Source: Arthrobacter agilis
GTDB lineage: Bacteria > Actinomycetota > Actinomycetes > Actinomycetales > Micrococcaceae
Length of the DNA stretch: 64,000 nt
NCBI RefSeq assembly: GCF_006494655.1
Contig: NZ_VHIM01000002.1
Span: forward strand, 124,001-188,000
Direction: 5' to 3'
In this document: positions 1 through 7,832 of the stretch, in pieces
Numbering within the stretch: the stretch's first letter is position 1
Layout of the letters: each line of letters starts with the position of its first letter
Made by a program: the position numbers and the translations under genes
The notes under the pieces: model-generated
Seen by the model: only the letters and a program-made list of their open reading frames with translations
The model's database searches: none
What the model was told of the DNA's origin: nothing

Positions 1-65
1 TCATCGAGCGCAAGAAGGCCGGTCTCAAGAAGGCTCGCAAGGCACCTCAGTACTCCAAGCGCTAA
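1..65 (+). CDS. rpsI: 30S ribosomal protein S9, 3' end only
   Basis: The window opens inside this gene; only the last 20 codons and the TAA stop (63-65) are visible. The tail reads IERKKAGLKKARKAPQYSKR, the basic, highly conserved C-terminus of ribosomal protein uS9, whose final KR dipeptide reaches the P-site tRNA in the 30S subunit. In actinobacteria rplM-rpsI normally comes just before glmM, and that is the case here. The 5' part lies outside the window. Confidence 0.93.
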   Translation, partial: IERKKAGLKKARKAPQYSKR

Positions 66-80
66 GCTCGCCCAGCGTTT

Positions 81-113
81 CGATGCCCGTCCGGGCCTTC
101 CGGGCGGGCATCG
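81..113 (+). terminator. Hairpin terminator after rpsI
   Basis: An inverted repeat starts 15 bases after the rpsI stop. The arm CGATGCCCGTCCGG pairs with CCGGGCGGGCATCG with one G-T wobble, followed by a short T-containing tail (TGCTTTA). It separates the ribosomal transcript from glmM. Confidence 0.75.
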
Positions 114-175
114 TGCTTTAACCTGTTGGAGGCCCACCTGAGCGGTCTCGAGTTCTTCACTTAGGATGATCAACG

Positions 176-1534
176 ATGAGCAAGTTATTCGGCACCGATG
201 GCGTGCGCGGTCTGGCCAACGGCCTGATTACCGCGGAACTCTCCCTGCAGCTGGCCCAGGCGGCCGCCGTGGTCCTCGGACACAACGCGGTCGACGGCGG
301 GCGGCGGCCCACAGCGGTCATCGCCCGCGACCCACGGATCAGCGGTGAGTTCATCGCGGCCGCCGTCGAAGCCGGCCTCGCGAGTTCGGGCGTGGACGTC
401 TACGACGCCGGCGTGCTGCCCACTCCCGCGGCCGCGTTCCTCGTCGCGGACCTCGACGCCGACTTCGGTGTGATGATCTCCGCCTCCCACAACCCCGCAC
501 CGGACAACGGCATCAAGTTCCTCGCCCGTGGCGGCAAGAAGCTGAGCGACGCCCTCGAGGATGCGATCGAGGCGGAGATGTCGAGCGACAGCCGCCGGCC
601 CGTCGCCGGTGACGTCGGGCGTATCCAGCGGTTCGCGGACGCCGAGGATCGCTATATCGTGCACCTCCTGCAGACGCTCCCGCACCGCCTCGAGGGCCTG
701 AAGGTGGTCCTCGATTGCGCGCATGGCGCGGCCAGCGGGTGCTCTCCCGAGGTCTTCCGGAACGCCGGCGCGGACATCGTGGTCATCGGGGCCGACCCCG
801 ACGGCGTGAACATCAACGACGGCTACGGCTCCACGCACCTGGAGAAGCTGCAGAGCGCTGTCCTCGAGCACGGCGCCGATCTGGGAATCGCCCATGACGG
901 CGACGCCGACCGCTGCCTCGCCGTCGATCACGAGGGGACGGTCGTGGACGGCGACCAGATCATGGCCGTCATGGCGATGGCGATGAAGGACGCGGGGAAG
1001 CTCCGCGACGACACCCTCGTGGCGACCGTCATGAGCAACCTCGGGCTGAAGCTCGCACTCCGCGACGGCGGCATCACCATCAGGGAGACGGCGGTGGGGG
1101 ACCGCTATGTCCTCGAGGGGATGCGCGACGGCGGCTACACCCTGGGCGGCGAACAGTCCGGCCACGTGATCTTCGCGGAGTACGCGACCACGGGCGACGG
1201 CGTGCTGACCGGGCTCCAGATCGCGGCCCGCATGGCAGGAACGGGCAAGAGCCTCAAGGAACTCGCCGCTGTCATGACGAAGCTCCCGCAGGTCCTCATC
1301 AACGTCAAGGATGTGGATCGTACGGCGGTGACGTCGGACGAGCGGGTCCAGGAGGCCGTCCGCGACGCCGAAGCCGTCCTCGGTGAGACCGGCCGCGTGC
1401 TGCTGCGCCCCTCGGGGACCGAGCCCGTGGTGCGCGTGATGGTCGAGGCCGCGGACATCGGCACGGCCCAGCGGATCGCGGAGGACCTCGCCGCGGTGGT
1501 GCAGGAGCACCTCTCGCTCGCACCCGTCGCGTAG
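176..1534 (+). CDS. glmM: Phosphoglucosamine mutase
   Basis: Converts glucosamine-6-phosphate to glucosamine-1-phosphate, the second step from fructose-6-phosphate to UDP-GlcNAc for peptidoglycan. At 452 aa it has the normal family length. Visible signatures are the N-terminal [12 protein letters not shown], the phosphoserine loop ISASHNP with catalytic Ser104, the metal-binding loop DGDADRC and the C-terminal phosphate-binding RPSGTEP. A -10 like TAGGAT (162-167) lies 8 bases before the ATG and no clear ribosome binding site is present, so the mRNA is probably leaderless. The partner enzyme GlmS is encoded 13.5 kb downstream, beyond the inserted nitrate island. Confidence 0.97.
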   Translation: MSKLFGTDGVRGLANGLITAELSLQLAQAAAVVLGHNAVDGGRRPTAVIARDPRISGEFIAAAVEAGLASSGVDVYDAGVLPTPAAAFLVADLDADFGVMISASHNPAPDNGIKFLARGGKKLSDALEDAIEAEMSSDSRRPVAGDVGRIQRFADAEDRYIVHLLQTLPHRLEGLKVVLDCAHGAASGCSPEVFRNAGADIVVIGADPDGVNINDGYGSTHLEKLQSAVLEHGADLGIAHDGDADRCLAVDHEGTVVDGDQIMAVMAMAMKDAGKLRDDTLVATVMSNLGLKLALRDGGITIRETAVGDRYVLEGMRDGGYTLGGEQSGHVIFAEYATTGDGVLTGLQIAARMAGTGKSLKELAAVMTKLPQVLINVKDVDRTAVTSDERVQEAVRDAEAVLGETGRVLLRPSGTEPVVRVMVEAADIGTAQRIAEDLAAVVQEHLSLAPVA

Positions 1535-1564
1535 CCGGCTCCTGCCAGTTCCCGCCCGGGTCGC

Positions 1565-2347
1565 TCAGCCCCGCACACACGTCGACACGAGCGCCCGGCA
1601 GGGCCGCGCGCAGGCGGTCGTCGCGCTGCGCGGCTCCAGGAGGCGCGCCACGGCGTCGTCGTACCGCGCCACCGCGATCTCCGCGATCACCGGAGTCGGC
1701 AGCAGGGGAGGGGCGACGACGTCGGCCCCCGCCTTCGCGAGCTGGTCGTGGAAGTACCCGGGCGCCAGGAGGTAGGACGCGAGCGCCACGCGCGGCCCCC
1801 CGTCCGAGCGGGAGGCGGCGACGGCGTCCGGCACCGACGGTGACGCCTTCGACCCGAACCCTGCCCGCACCTGCCCCGCCCTGAGCCCGGCGAGGACGGA
1901 CAGCACCTCCCCGACGTCCTCCGCGGCGCAGGCGTCCGACGATCCGGCCGCTGCGACGACGACGGCGTCGTCCCCGGCCACCCCCGACGCGGTGAGCCGC
2001 TGCTGCAGGACGTGGGCCAGTCGCGGGTCCGGGCCGAGGGGCAGGGCCGAGACCGTGCCGGGCCTGCCGGCAGCCGCGCGGGCGATGTCCACCTTCACGT
2101 GGTAGCCGACCGAGAGCAGCAGGGGCACGATCACGGCCGGCCGGCCGTCGGGGAGCGCAGCGATCACATCCACCAGATCGGGCTCCTGCACGTCCACGTA
2201 GGCCTCGAGCACATCGAGATCGGGCCGCAGTGCGGCGATGTCCGCCCGGACGCCGTCGATCTCCCGGCGCCCCTGCGCGTTGTCGGTGCCGTGCGAGCAC
2301 GCCACGAGAATCGGCGGGCCGTTCTGATCGAGCGTCATGGGAGCCAT
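1565..2347 (-). CDS. Sirohydrochlorin chelatase (CbiX/SirB-like)
   Basis: A 260-aa member of the CbiX family that inserts iron (siroheme) or cobalt (cobalamin) into sirohydrochlorin. The start LVACSHGT carries the conserved metal-binding histidine, and VIVPLLLSVGYHVKVD contains the second one. The protein is about twice the length of the short CbiX form and appears to hold two related lobes, as in SirB-type enzymes. It lies 19 bases downstream of nirD on the same strand, and the methyltransferase that makes its precursor is in the nitrite reductase operon, so iron insertion for the NirB siroheme is the likely job. ATG at 2347 or 2338 are both possible; no ribosome binding site decides between them. 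Confidence 0.85.
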   Translation of the reverse strand: MAPMTLDQNGPPILVACSHGTDNAQGRREIDGVRADIAALRPDLDVLEAYVDVQEPDLVDVIAALPDGRPAVIVPLLLSVGYHVKVDIARAAAGRPGTVSALPLGPDPRLAHVLQQRLTASGVAGDDAVVVAAAGSSDACAAEDVGEVLSVLAGLRAGQVRAGFGSKASPSVPDAVAASRSDGGPRVALASYLLAPGYFHDQLAKAGADVVAPPLLPTPVIAEIAVARYDDAVARLLEPRSATTACARPCRALVSTCVRG

Positions 2348-2366
2348 TCAAGCATCGGGCCCGGCA

Positions 2367-2729
2367 TCAGGGGGTACCGCCGACCTCGACGATCCCGTCG
2401 GTGCACCGGACCGGGTAGACCCGCAGGCCCTCACCGCCGGAGAGACAGGTACCTGTCCCGAGGTCGTACACCTCCTTGTGGAGGGGCGAGGCGATGGTCG
2501 GCGCGGCGCCACTCGACCCCACGATGCCGCGGGCCATGACCGCGGCCCGCGTGCGCGGATCGATGTTCCCGACCGCGTGCAGCCGGTTCCCGGGCAGCCG
2601 GAACAGGGCGATCTGCTCGCCGCCCACCAGTGCAGCCTCCCCCCAGCACTCCTCGAGATCCTCGAGGAGGCAGACGGGACGCCAGCCGGCCCCGGCGGTG
2701 CCGAAACGCTGCAGGATGAGTTCGGTCAT
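2367..2729 (-). CDS. nirD: Nitrite reductase small subunit
   Basis: A 120-aa Rieske-fold subunit of the cytoplasmic NAD(P)H nitrite reductase, partner of NirB. The start at 2729 is chosen because AGGAG lies 7 bases before it; an in-frame extension to 2786 has no support. The fold is recognisable (GGEQIALFRLPGNRLHAV, IASPLHKEVYDL), but the CxH...CxxH ligands of true Rieske proteins are absent, which is normal for NirD and means it binds no iron-sulfur cluster. It is transcribed away from nirB, whereas the usual arrangement is nirB-nirD in one operon. Confidence 0.9.
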   Translation of the reverse strand: MTELILQRFGTAGAGWRPVCLLEDLEECWGEAALVGGEQIALFRLPGNRLHAVGNIDPRTRAAVMARGIVGSSGAAPTIASPLHKEVYDLGTGTCLSGGEGLRVYPVRCTDGIVEVGGTP

Positions 2730-2852
2730 GGGGTGTCTCCTGTCGTGGCACGGGCCGGGCTGTCGGTCCCACGCTAGGCACCCCACGTGTCGCCCGCGTC
2801 CCGAGGCTGTTGCACCGGGGTAACAAGGGGCTCACCGACGCCGCGGGGTCCC

Positions 2853-2890
2853 GTGAACCCGAAGTTAACGTTGCGACACATCGGCGACAC
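2853..2890 (+). promoter_or_regulatory. Candidate GlnR-type operator between nirD and nirB
   Basis: Four AC-ending pentamers occur at near 11-base spacing: TGAAC (2854-2858), six bases, TTAAC (2865-2869), five bases, GACAC (2875-2879), six bases, GACAC (2886-2890). Actinobacterial GlnR sites alternate GTnAC and GAAAC half-sites at 11-base spacing and control nirB in Streptomyces and Mycobacterium. The fit is partial, one spacer is a base short, and the assignment is an inference. Confidence 0.35.
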
Positions 2891-2959
2891 ACAGGAGAAA
2901 TTGCCCGTTCGTACTGTGGGAGCCATGAACGGGACACCAGGTCCGGACGGAAGGCACCC

Positions 2960-5647
2960 ATGAGCGAGACGCGATCTTCACGGCCGGTAGCGGGCGGGAC
3001 GGCAGGGACTGAGCGCCGCATCGTCGTCGTCGGCGGCGGCCCGGCAGCCCACCGCTTCGTCGAAGCGCTGTGGGGGCGTGGCCTGGACGGCCTGCACATC
3101 ACCGTCCTGACCGAGGAGGCGCACGCCCCGTACGATCGCGTGGCACTCAGCACGGCCCTCACCGGCGACGTCGACCTCGCGCTCGGGGAACCCCTCATGT
3201 GGCGCGAACCGGCGATCCGCCTGGTCACCGGCGAGCAGGCGGTCCGGCTCGACGTCGCGGCACGCCGTGTCGTCGGCGCCTCGGGCGAGACGTACGCGTA
3301 CGACGACGCGGTCCTCGCCACGGGATCCGACGCCGTCCGCCTGCCCCTGGCCAACGGTGAGCAGGCGGCGGTCTACCGCACCCTCGACGACGTGCACTGG
3401 CTGCGGACCGAGACCGCCCGGCTTGCCGCCGACCTCGGGCGCTCGCCACGCGCCGTCGTGATCGGCGGGGGACTCCTCGGCCTCGAGGCCGCAGGCGGGC
3501 TGCAGCACCTCGGCGCCGACGCCACGGTGGTCAACCGCGCCGCCTGGCTCATGAACGCGCAGCTCGACCAGGGAGCAGGCCAGGCCCTCGGGCGGCTCAT
3601 CGCCGCGAAGGGCCTCGGCCTCCACTGCGGCGGCGCGCCCACCGCGATCGACACGGACGACGCCGGCCGTGTCACCGCGGTCCACCTCAGCGACGGCGCC
3701 GAGCTGCCCGCCGACCTCGTGGTCTTTGCCGTCGGCATCAGACCGCGTGACGAGCTGGCCCGCGACGCAGGGCTGGATGTGGCGCCCAGGGGCGGCGTGG
3801 TGATCAGCGCCTCGTGCGCGACGTCGACGGCCGGCATCTGGGCGATCGGCGAAGCGGCCAGCTACGGAGGGGTCAGCATGGGGCTCGTGGCGCCGGCCAA
3901 CGCCATGGCCGAGGTCTGCGCCGACGGCATTCTCGGCGGGGTCTCGAGCTTCCCCGGCTTCGACACGGCGACCAAGCTCAAGCTCTCGGGCGTGGAGGTC
4001 GCGAGCTTCGGGGATGCGCTCGCCGAGTCCGAGGACAGCCTCGAGATCGTCTACGCCGACCCCGCGCGCGGGCTCTACCAGAAGCTCGTGGTCACCGACG
4101 ACGCGAAGACCCTGCTCGGCGGGATCTTCGTCGGCGACGCCGCCCCCTACTCGGCACTCCGGCCGCTGCTGGGGCGCGAGCTCCCGGCCGAACCCGGCGC
4201 CTATCTCTCCTCCGCGGGCGGCGGCGAGGCGCCGCCGTCCGAGCTGCCCGACGACGTCGTGCTCTGCTCCTGCAACAACGTCACGGCAGGTGCCTGCCGC
4301 TCCGCCGTCCACGGGGTCGCCGAGGACGGGTCGGCGGTGGAGCCGGCCCTCGACATGCCGTCGCTCAAGGCCTGCTCCCGTGCAGGCACCCAGTGCGGAT
4401 CCTGCGTCCCCATGCTGAAGAAGCTGCTCGACAGCGAACTCACCAAGGCGGGCCGAACCGTCTCGCGGGGCATCTGCGAACACTTCGGGATGTCGCGACC
4501 GGAACTGTTCGAGGCCATCCAGGCGCTCGACCTCGCTTCGTTCCAGGACATCATCGGGCGCTTCGGCGCCACGGACGAGGCGCGGGCGGGCCACGGCTGC
4601 GACATCTGCAAACCGGCCATCGGATCGATCCTCGCCACGCAGCGCGGGGAGTACGTGCTCGACGGCGGCCGCGGCACCCTGCAGGACACCAACGACCGGG
4701 CGCTCGCGAACATGCAGCGCAACGGCACCTACTCGGTGGTGCCGCGCATCCCCGGCGGGGAGATCACCCCGCAGAAACTCGCGGTCATCGCGCAGGTCGC
4801 CGAGCAGTTCGGGCTGTACGTGAAGCTGACCGGGGCCCTGCGCATCGATCTCTTCGGCGCGCGGCTCGAGCAGCTGCCCGAGATCTGGAAGATTCTCGTG
4901 GAGGCCGGGTTCGAGTCCGGGCAGGCCTACGGCAAGGCCCTGCGCAACGTGAAGTCATGTGTCGGCTCCACGTGGTGCCGGTTCGGGGTGCAGGACTCGG
5001 TAGCCATGGCGATCGACCTCGAGCTGCGGTACCGCGGGCTGCGCGCACCGCACAAGTTCAAGATGGGCGTCTCGGGATGCGCCCGGGAGTGTGCCGAGGC
5101 ACGCAGCAAGGACGTCGGCGTGATCGCCACGGACCAGGGCTGGAATCTCTACGTGGGGGGCAACGGCGGATTCCAGCCCGCCCACGCCCAACTCCTCGCC
5201 CAGGACCTCGACGGCGACACCCTCATCCGGTACATCGACCGCTACCTCATGTACTACATCCGGACCGCCGACCGCATGCAACGGACGGCCCGGTGGATGG
5301 ACGATCTCGACGGCGGTCTCGGGCACGTGCGCGAGGTCGTCATCGAGGACTCGCTCGGTATCGGGGACGAGCTCGAAGCCGCGATGGCCCGGCACGTGGA
5401 GCACTACGAGGACGAGTGGGCCGCGACGCTCAGGGACCCGGACCGCCTCCGCCGTTTCCGGTCCTTCGTCAACGCCCCCGACGCCGCGGACCAGTCGATC
5501 GTGCTCGTCGAGGAGCGGGGCCAGCGGCGCCCGGCCACCGAGGCGGAGATCGAGGCGCAGGCGCGCCGGACAACCCTCGGGGCGGCGATCCCCGTCCGCT
5601 CCGATGCAGGCTCTGCCCCGGGTACCCCCACACCGACGGAAGGCTGA
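2960..5647 (+). CDS. nirB: NAD(P)H-dependent nitrite reductase, large subunit
   Basis: Reduces nitrite to ammonium in the cytoplasm using NAD(P)H, FAD, iron-sulfur clusters and siroheme. The 895-aa protein starts at ATG 2960, which follows GGAAGG. Domains in order are: an FAD/NAD(P) oxidoreductase (VVGGGPAAHRF near the start, VIGGGLLGLEAA around 170), a BFD-like [2Fe-2S] region beginning with CSC at 436-438 and ending GTQCGSC, a further CDICKP, then the nitrite/sulfite reductase ferredoxin-like and catalytic domains. The siroheme/[4Fe-4S] cysteines are present as Cys667, Cys673, Cys707 and Cys711 (CVGSTWC and CARECAEA). The next gene, a uroporphyrinogen methyltransferase, starts 2 bases after the stop, so the siroheme precursor enzyme is made with the enzyme that needs it. 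Confidence 0.95.
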   Translation: MSETRSSRPVAGGTAGTERRIVVVGGGPAAHRFVEALWGRGLDGLHITVLTEEAHAPYDRVALSTALTGDVDLALGEPLMWREPAIRLVTGEQAVRLDVAARRVVGASGETYAYDDAVLATGSDAVRLPLANGEQAAVYRTLDDVHWLRTETARLAADLGRSPRAVVIGGGLLGLEAAGGLQHLGADATVVNRAAWLMNAQLDQGAGQALGRLIAAKGLGLHCGGAPTAIDTDDAGRVTAVHLSDGAELPADLVVFAVGIRPRDELARDAGLDVAPRGGVVISASCATSTAGIWAIGEAASYGGVSMGLVAPANAMAEVCADGILGGVSSFPGFDTATKLKLSGVEVASFGDALAESEDSLEIVYADPARGLYQKLVVTDDAKTLLGGIFVGDAAPYSALRPLLGRELPAEPGAYLSSAGGGEAPPSELPDDVVLCSCNNVTAGACRSAVHGVAEDGSAVEPALDMPSLKACSRAGTQCGSCVPMLKKLLDSELTKAGRTVSRGICEHFGMSRPELFEAIQALDLASFQDIIGRFGATDEARAGHGCDICKPAIGSILATQRGEYVLDGGRGTLQDTNDRALANMQRNGTYSVVPRIPGGEITPQKLAVIAQVAEQFGLYVKLTGALRIDLFGARLEQLPEIWKILVEAGFESGQAYGKALRNVKSCVGSTWCRFGVQDSVAMAIDLELRYRGLRAPHKFKMGVSGCARECAEARSKDVGVIATDQGWNLYVGGNGGFQPAHAQLLAQDLDGDTLIRYIDRYLMYYIRTADRMQRTARWMDDLDGGLGHVREVVIEDSLGIGDELEAAMARHVEHYEDEWAATLRDPDRLRRFRSFVNAPDAADQSIVLVEERGQRRPATEAEIEAQARRTTLGAAIPVRSDAGSAPGTPTPTEG

Positions 5648-5649
5648 CC

Positions 5650-6681
5650 ATGCAGCTCGAGATCGACCTGGCAGGGCAACGCGTCGTGATCGTCGGGGCC
5701 GCACGGGCCTCTCGGAGGGTCGTGGCGCGGTATCGGGCAGCAGGGGCCGATGTCGAATGCGTGGCGGCGGAATCGATCGACGCCGTGGACCTGGCGGCGA
5801 CGCGCCTCGTGGTCCTCGTCGGGGGTGGGCATGACGGTATCGAGGCGGGCGAGACTCTCCAGGAACGCTGCCGGAGCGAGGGCGTCCTGTTCAGCCGCGA
5901 GGCAGGGGCCGTCGGACCGGGCCAGGTGACGCTGGTCGGCGGTGGCCCGGGCGCCCTCGGACTCCTGACGCTCGACGCCGCGGCAGCACTGCAGGACGCC
6001 GACGTCGTGCTGTACGACAGGCTGGCGCCCACCCGGGACCTCGCAGCCCTCGCCCCCGCAGCGGAGCTGGTCGACGTCGGCAAACTGCCGGGACACCATC
6101 GGGTCCCGCAGTCCGGCATCAACGACCTGCTCGTGCAGCACGCGCTCGCGGGACGGCACGTGGTCCGGCTGAAGGGCGGCGACCCCTTCGTGTTCGGGCG
6201 GGGCAGCGAGGAACTCGCCGCCTGCCTCGCGGAGGGGGTTCCCTGCCGGGTGGTCCCCGGGGTGAGTTCCGCGATCTCCGTACCGGCTGCCGCGGGCATC
6301 CCCGTCACGCATCGCGGCGTCAGCCATCTCTTCACGGTGGTCTCCGGGCATGCCCCGCTCACGGACGAGGAACACCTCCACCTCGCGGGGCTCGGCGGGA
6401 CCATCGTGGTCCTCATGGGCGTCTCGACACTCCCGCACCTGGTCGCAGGCCTGGGACGCGCCGGGATGCGGCCGGACATGCCGGTCGCGGTCGTCGAGCG
6501 CGGCTACAGCGCGTCGCAGCGCACGACCGCAGGCACGCTCGCCACGATCGTGACCGCCGCCGGTGCAGCACGCTGCCAGTCGCCGGCGGTCCTGGTGATC
6601 GGCGAGGTGGTGCGCGTGGGCCTCGAGCTCCAGGGCGGCGCCATGCACCTCGCGCGCCTGACCGAATCGCTCGCGTCATGA
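5650..6681 (+). CDS. cobA: Uroporphyrinogen-III C-methyltransferase
   Basis: Methylates uroporphyrinogen III twice with SAM to give precorrin-2, the branch point to siroheme. The 343-aa protein has a short N-terminal segment (about 95 aa) resembling the Rossmann region of the CysG/Met8 dehydrogenase, followed by the methyltransferase. Visible motifs are LVGGGPGALGLLTL, LKGGDPFVFGRG and VVPGVSSAISVPAAAGIP. Because the N-terminal part is incomplete, whether the protein also oxidises precorrin-2 is uncertain. GGAAGG precedes the ATG; the gene follows nirB by 2 bases and overlaps the next gene by ATGA, so it is in the nirB operon. The product name is secure, the symbol (cobA, sumT or cysG) is a matter of convention. 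Confidence 0.93.
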   Translation: MQLEIDLAGQRVVIVGAARASRRVVARYRAAGADVECVAAESIDAVDLAATRLVVLVGGGHDGIEAGETLQERCRSEGVLFSREAGAVGPGQVTLVGGGPGALGLLTLDAAAALQDADVVLYDRLAPTRDLAALAPAAELVDVGKLPGHHRVPQSGINDLLVQHALAGRHVVRLKGGDPFVFGRGSEELAACLAEGVPCRVVPGVSSAISVPAAAGIPVTHRGVSHLFTVVSGHAPLTDEEHLHLAGLGGTIVVLMGVSTLPHLVAGLGRAGMRPDMPVAVVERGYSASQRTTAGTLATIVTAAGAARCQSPAVLVIGEVVRVGLELQGGAMHLARLTESLAS

Positions 6682-7799
6682 CCGAGACCCTCCGCCTGGA
6701 CTCCGCGAACGGCCAGCTCGCCGGCTTCCGGATCGGTGTCACCTCGGACCGGCGCTCCGGCGACCTCATCGACGCGCTGGAGCGCAGGGGAGCCTCGGTG
6801 TTCCACGCGCCCGCGCTGAAGATCGCCCCCATCGCGGAGGACGTGGACCTGCTCTCCGACACCGCTGCGATGGTCGGGGCGCGGCCCGACCTCTTCGTCA
6901 TCACCACGGCCTACGGGATGCGGCGGTGGTTCGAGGCCGCGGATGCCGCCGGCCTCGGGGACGACCTCCTCGAGATCATGGGCAGTGGCCGCATCTACGT
7001 GCGCGGCCCGAAGGCGCGGGGCGCGGTGAGAGCGGCCGGGCTCGACGACGTCGGCATCAGTTCCGACGAGACCACGGCGACGCTCGTGGACCAGCTGCTG
7101 CAGCAGGACCTGGCGGGCCTGACCATCGGCGTTCAGCTGCACGCCTACGCTGACGCCCACCAGCTGGAGCGGTTGCGCGCGGCGGGTGCCACCCTCCTGA
7201 CCGTCACGCCCTACCGGTGGATCAAGCCCGAGGGGGCGGAGCGGCTGCCACGCCTCATCGACGCCGTCTGCGCCGGACAGCTCGACTGCGTGACGTTCAC
7301 GAGCGCGCCCGCCGTCGACGCCCTGTTCAGCACGGCCGCGGAGCAGGGGCTCCAGGACGAACTGGTCCGGCGTTTCCAGCGCAGCGTGCTCGCCGCCGCC
7401 GTCGGCCCCGTGACCGCCCAGCCCCTGATCGATGCAGGGATCCGGCCGATCGTCCCCGACCGCTTCCGCATGGGCGCGCTGATCCGCCTGGTGTGCGATC
7501 ACCTGGCCGAACACCACGTGGAGCAGCTGCGCACGCGTGCCGGGTACGTGGAGGTGCGCGGCCGGTCGGTGCGCGTCGACGAGGTGCAGGTGGACCTCGC
7601 GCCCGCGCAGCTGGTGCTGTTCAAGGCCCTGCTCTCCGCCCGCGGTGCCGTGCTGAGCCGCGACGCCCTGACCTCTCTGCTCGCGCACACGGGGGCGGGC
7701 CATGCCCTCGACATGAACGTGAACCGGTTGCGGAAATCCCTGCCGGATCCGCAGCTCGTCGAGACCGTCGTCAAGCGCGGGTACCGGTTGCACGTCTAG
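6678..7799 (+). CDS. Uroporphyrinogen-III synthase-like domain fused to a winged-helix DNA-binding domain
   Basis: A 373-aa two-domain protein. Residues about 15-260 resemble HemD (GFRIGVTSDRR, the TTAYGMRRWF region, CVTFTSAPAVDALF), the enzyme that closes the tetrapyrrole ring. Residues about 285-373 form an OmpR-type winged helix (VDLAPAQLVLFKALLSARGAVLSRDAL ... LRKSLPDPQLVETVVKRGYRLHV, given here in parts). This fusion is known in actinobacteria, for example beside nitrogen genes in mycobacteria, and is usually annotated as a regulator. It may sense a tetrapyrrole or act on the nitrate/nitrite promoters; that is inference. Translation is coupled to cobA by an ATGA overlap. It ends 33 bases from the convergent NasB-like gene. 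Confidence 0.85.
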   Translation: MTETLRLDSANGQLAGFRIGVTSDRRSGDLIDALERRGASVFHAPALKIAPIAEDVDLLSDTAAMVGARPDLFVITTAYGMRRWFEAADAAGLGDDLLEIMGSGRIYVRGPKARGAVRAAGLDDVGISSDETTATLVDQLLQQDLAGLTIGVQLHAYADAHQLERLRAAGATLLTVTPYRWIKPEGAERLPRLIDAVCAGQLDCVTFTSAPAVDALFSTAAEQGLQDELVRRFQRSVLAAAVGPVTAQPLIDAGIRPIVPDRFRMGALIRLVCDHLAEHHVEQLRTRAGYVEVRGRSVRVDEVQVDLAPAQLVLFKALLSARGAVLSRDALTSLLAHTGAGHALDMNVNRLRKSLPDPQLVETVVKRGYRLHV

Positions 7800-7832
7800 C
7801 CACCGATCCGGCCGGTACGGCGGGCCCTCCGT

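Noticed and set aside
185-1510. Long minus-strand open frame opposite glmM (and similar ones opposite nirB, glmS, treX and treY)
   Set aside because: High GC creates long open frames in the shadow of real genes; the translations are rich in Arg, His, Gly and Ala with no known domain and no ribosome site.
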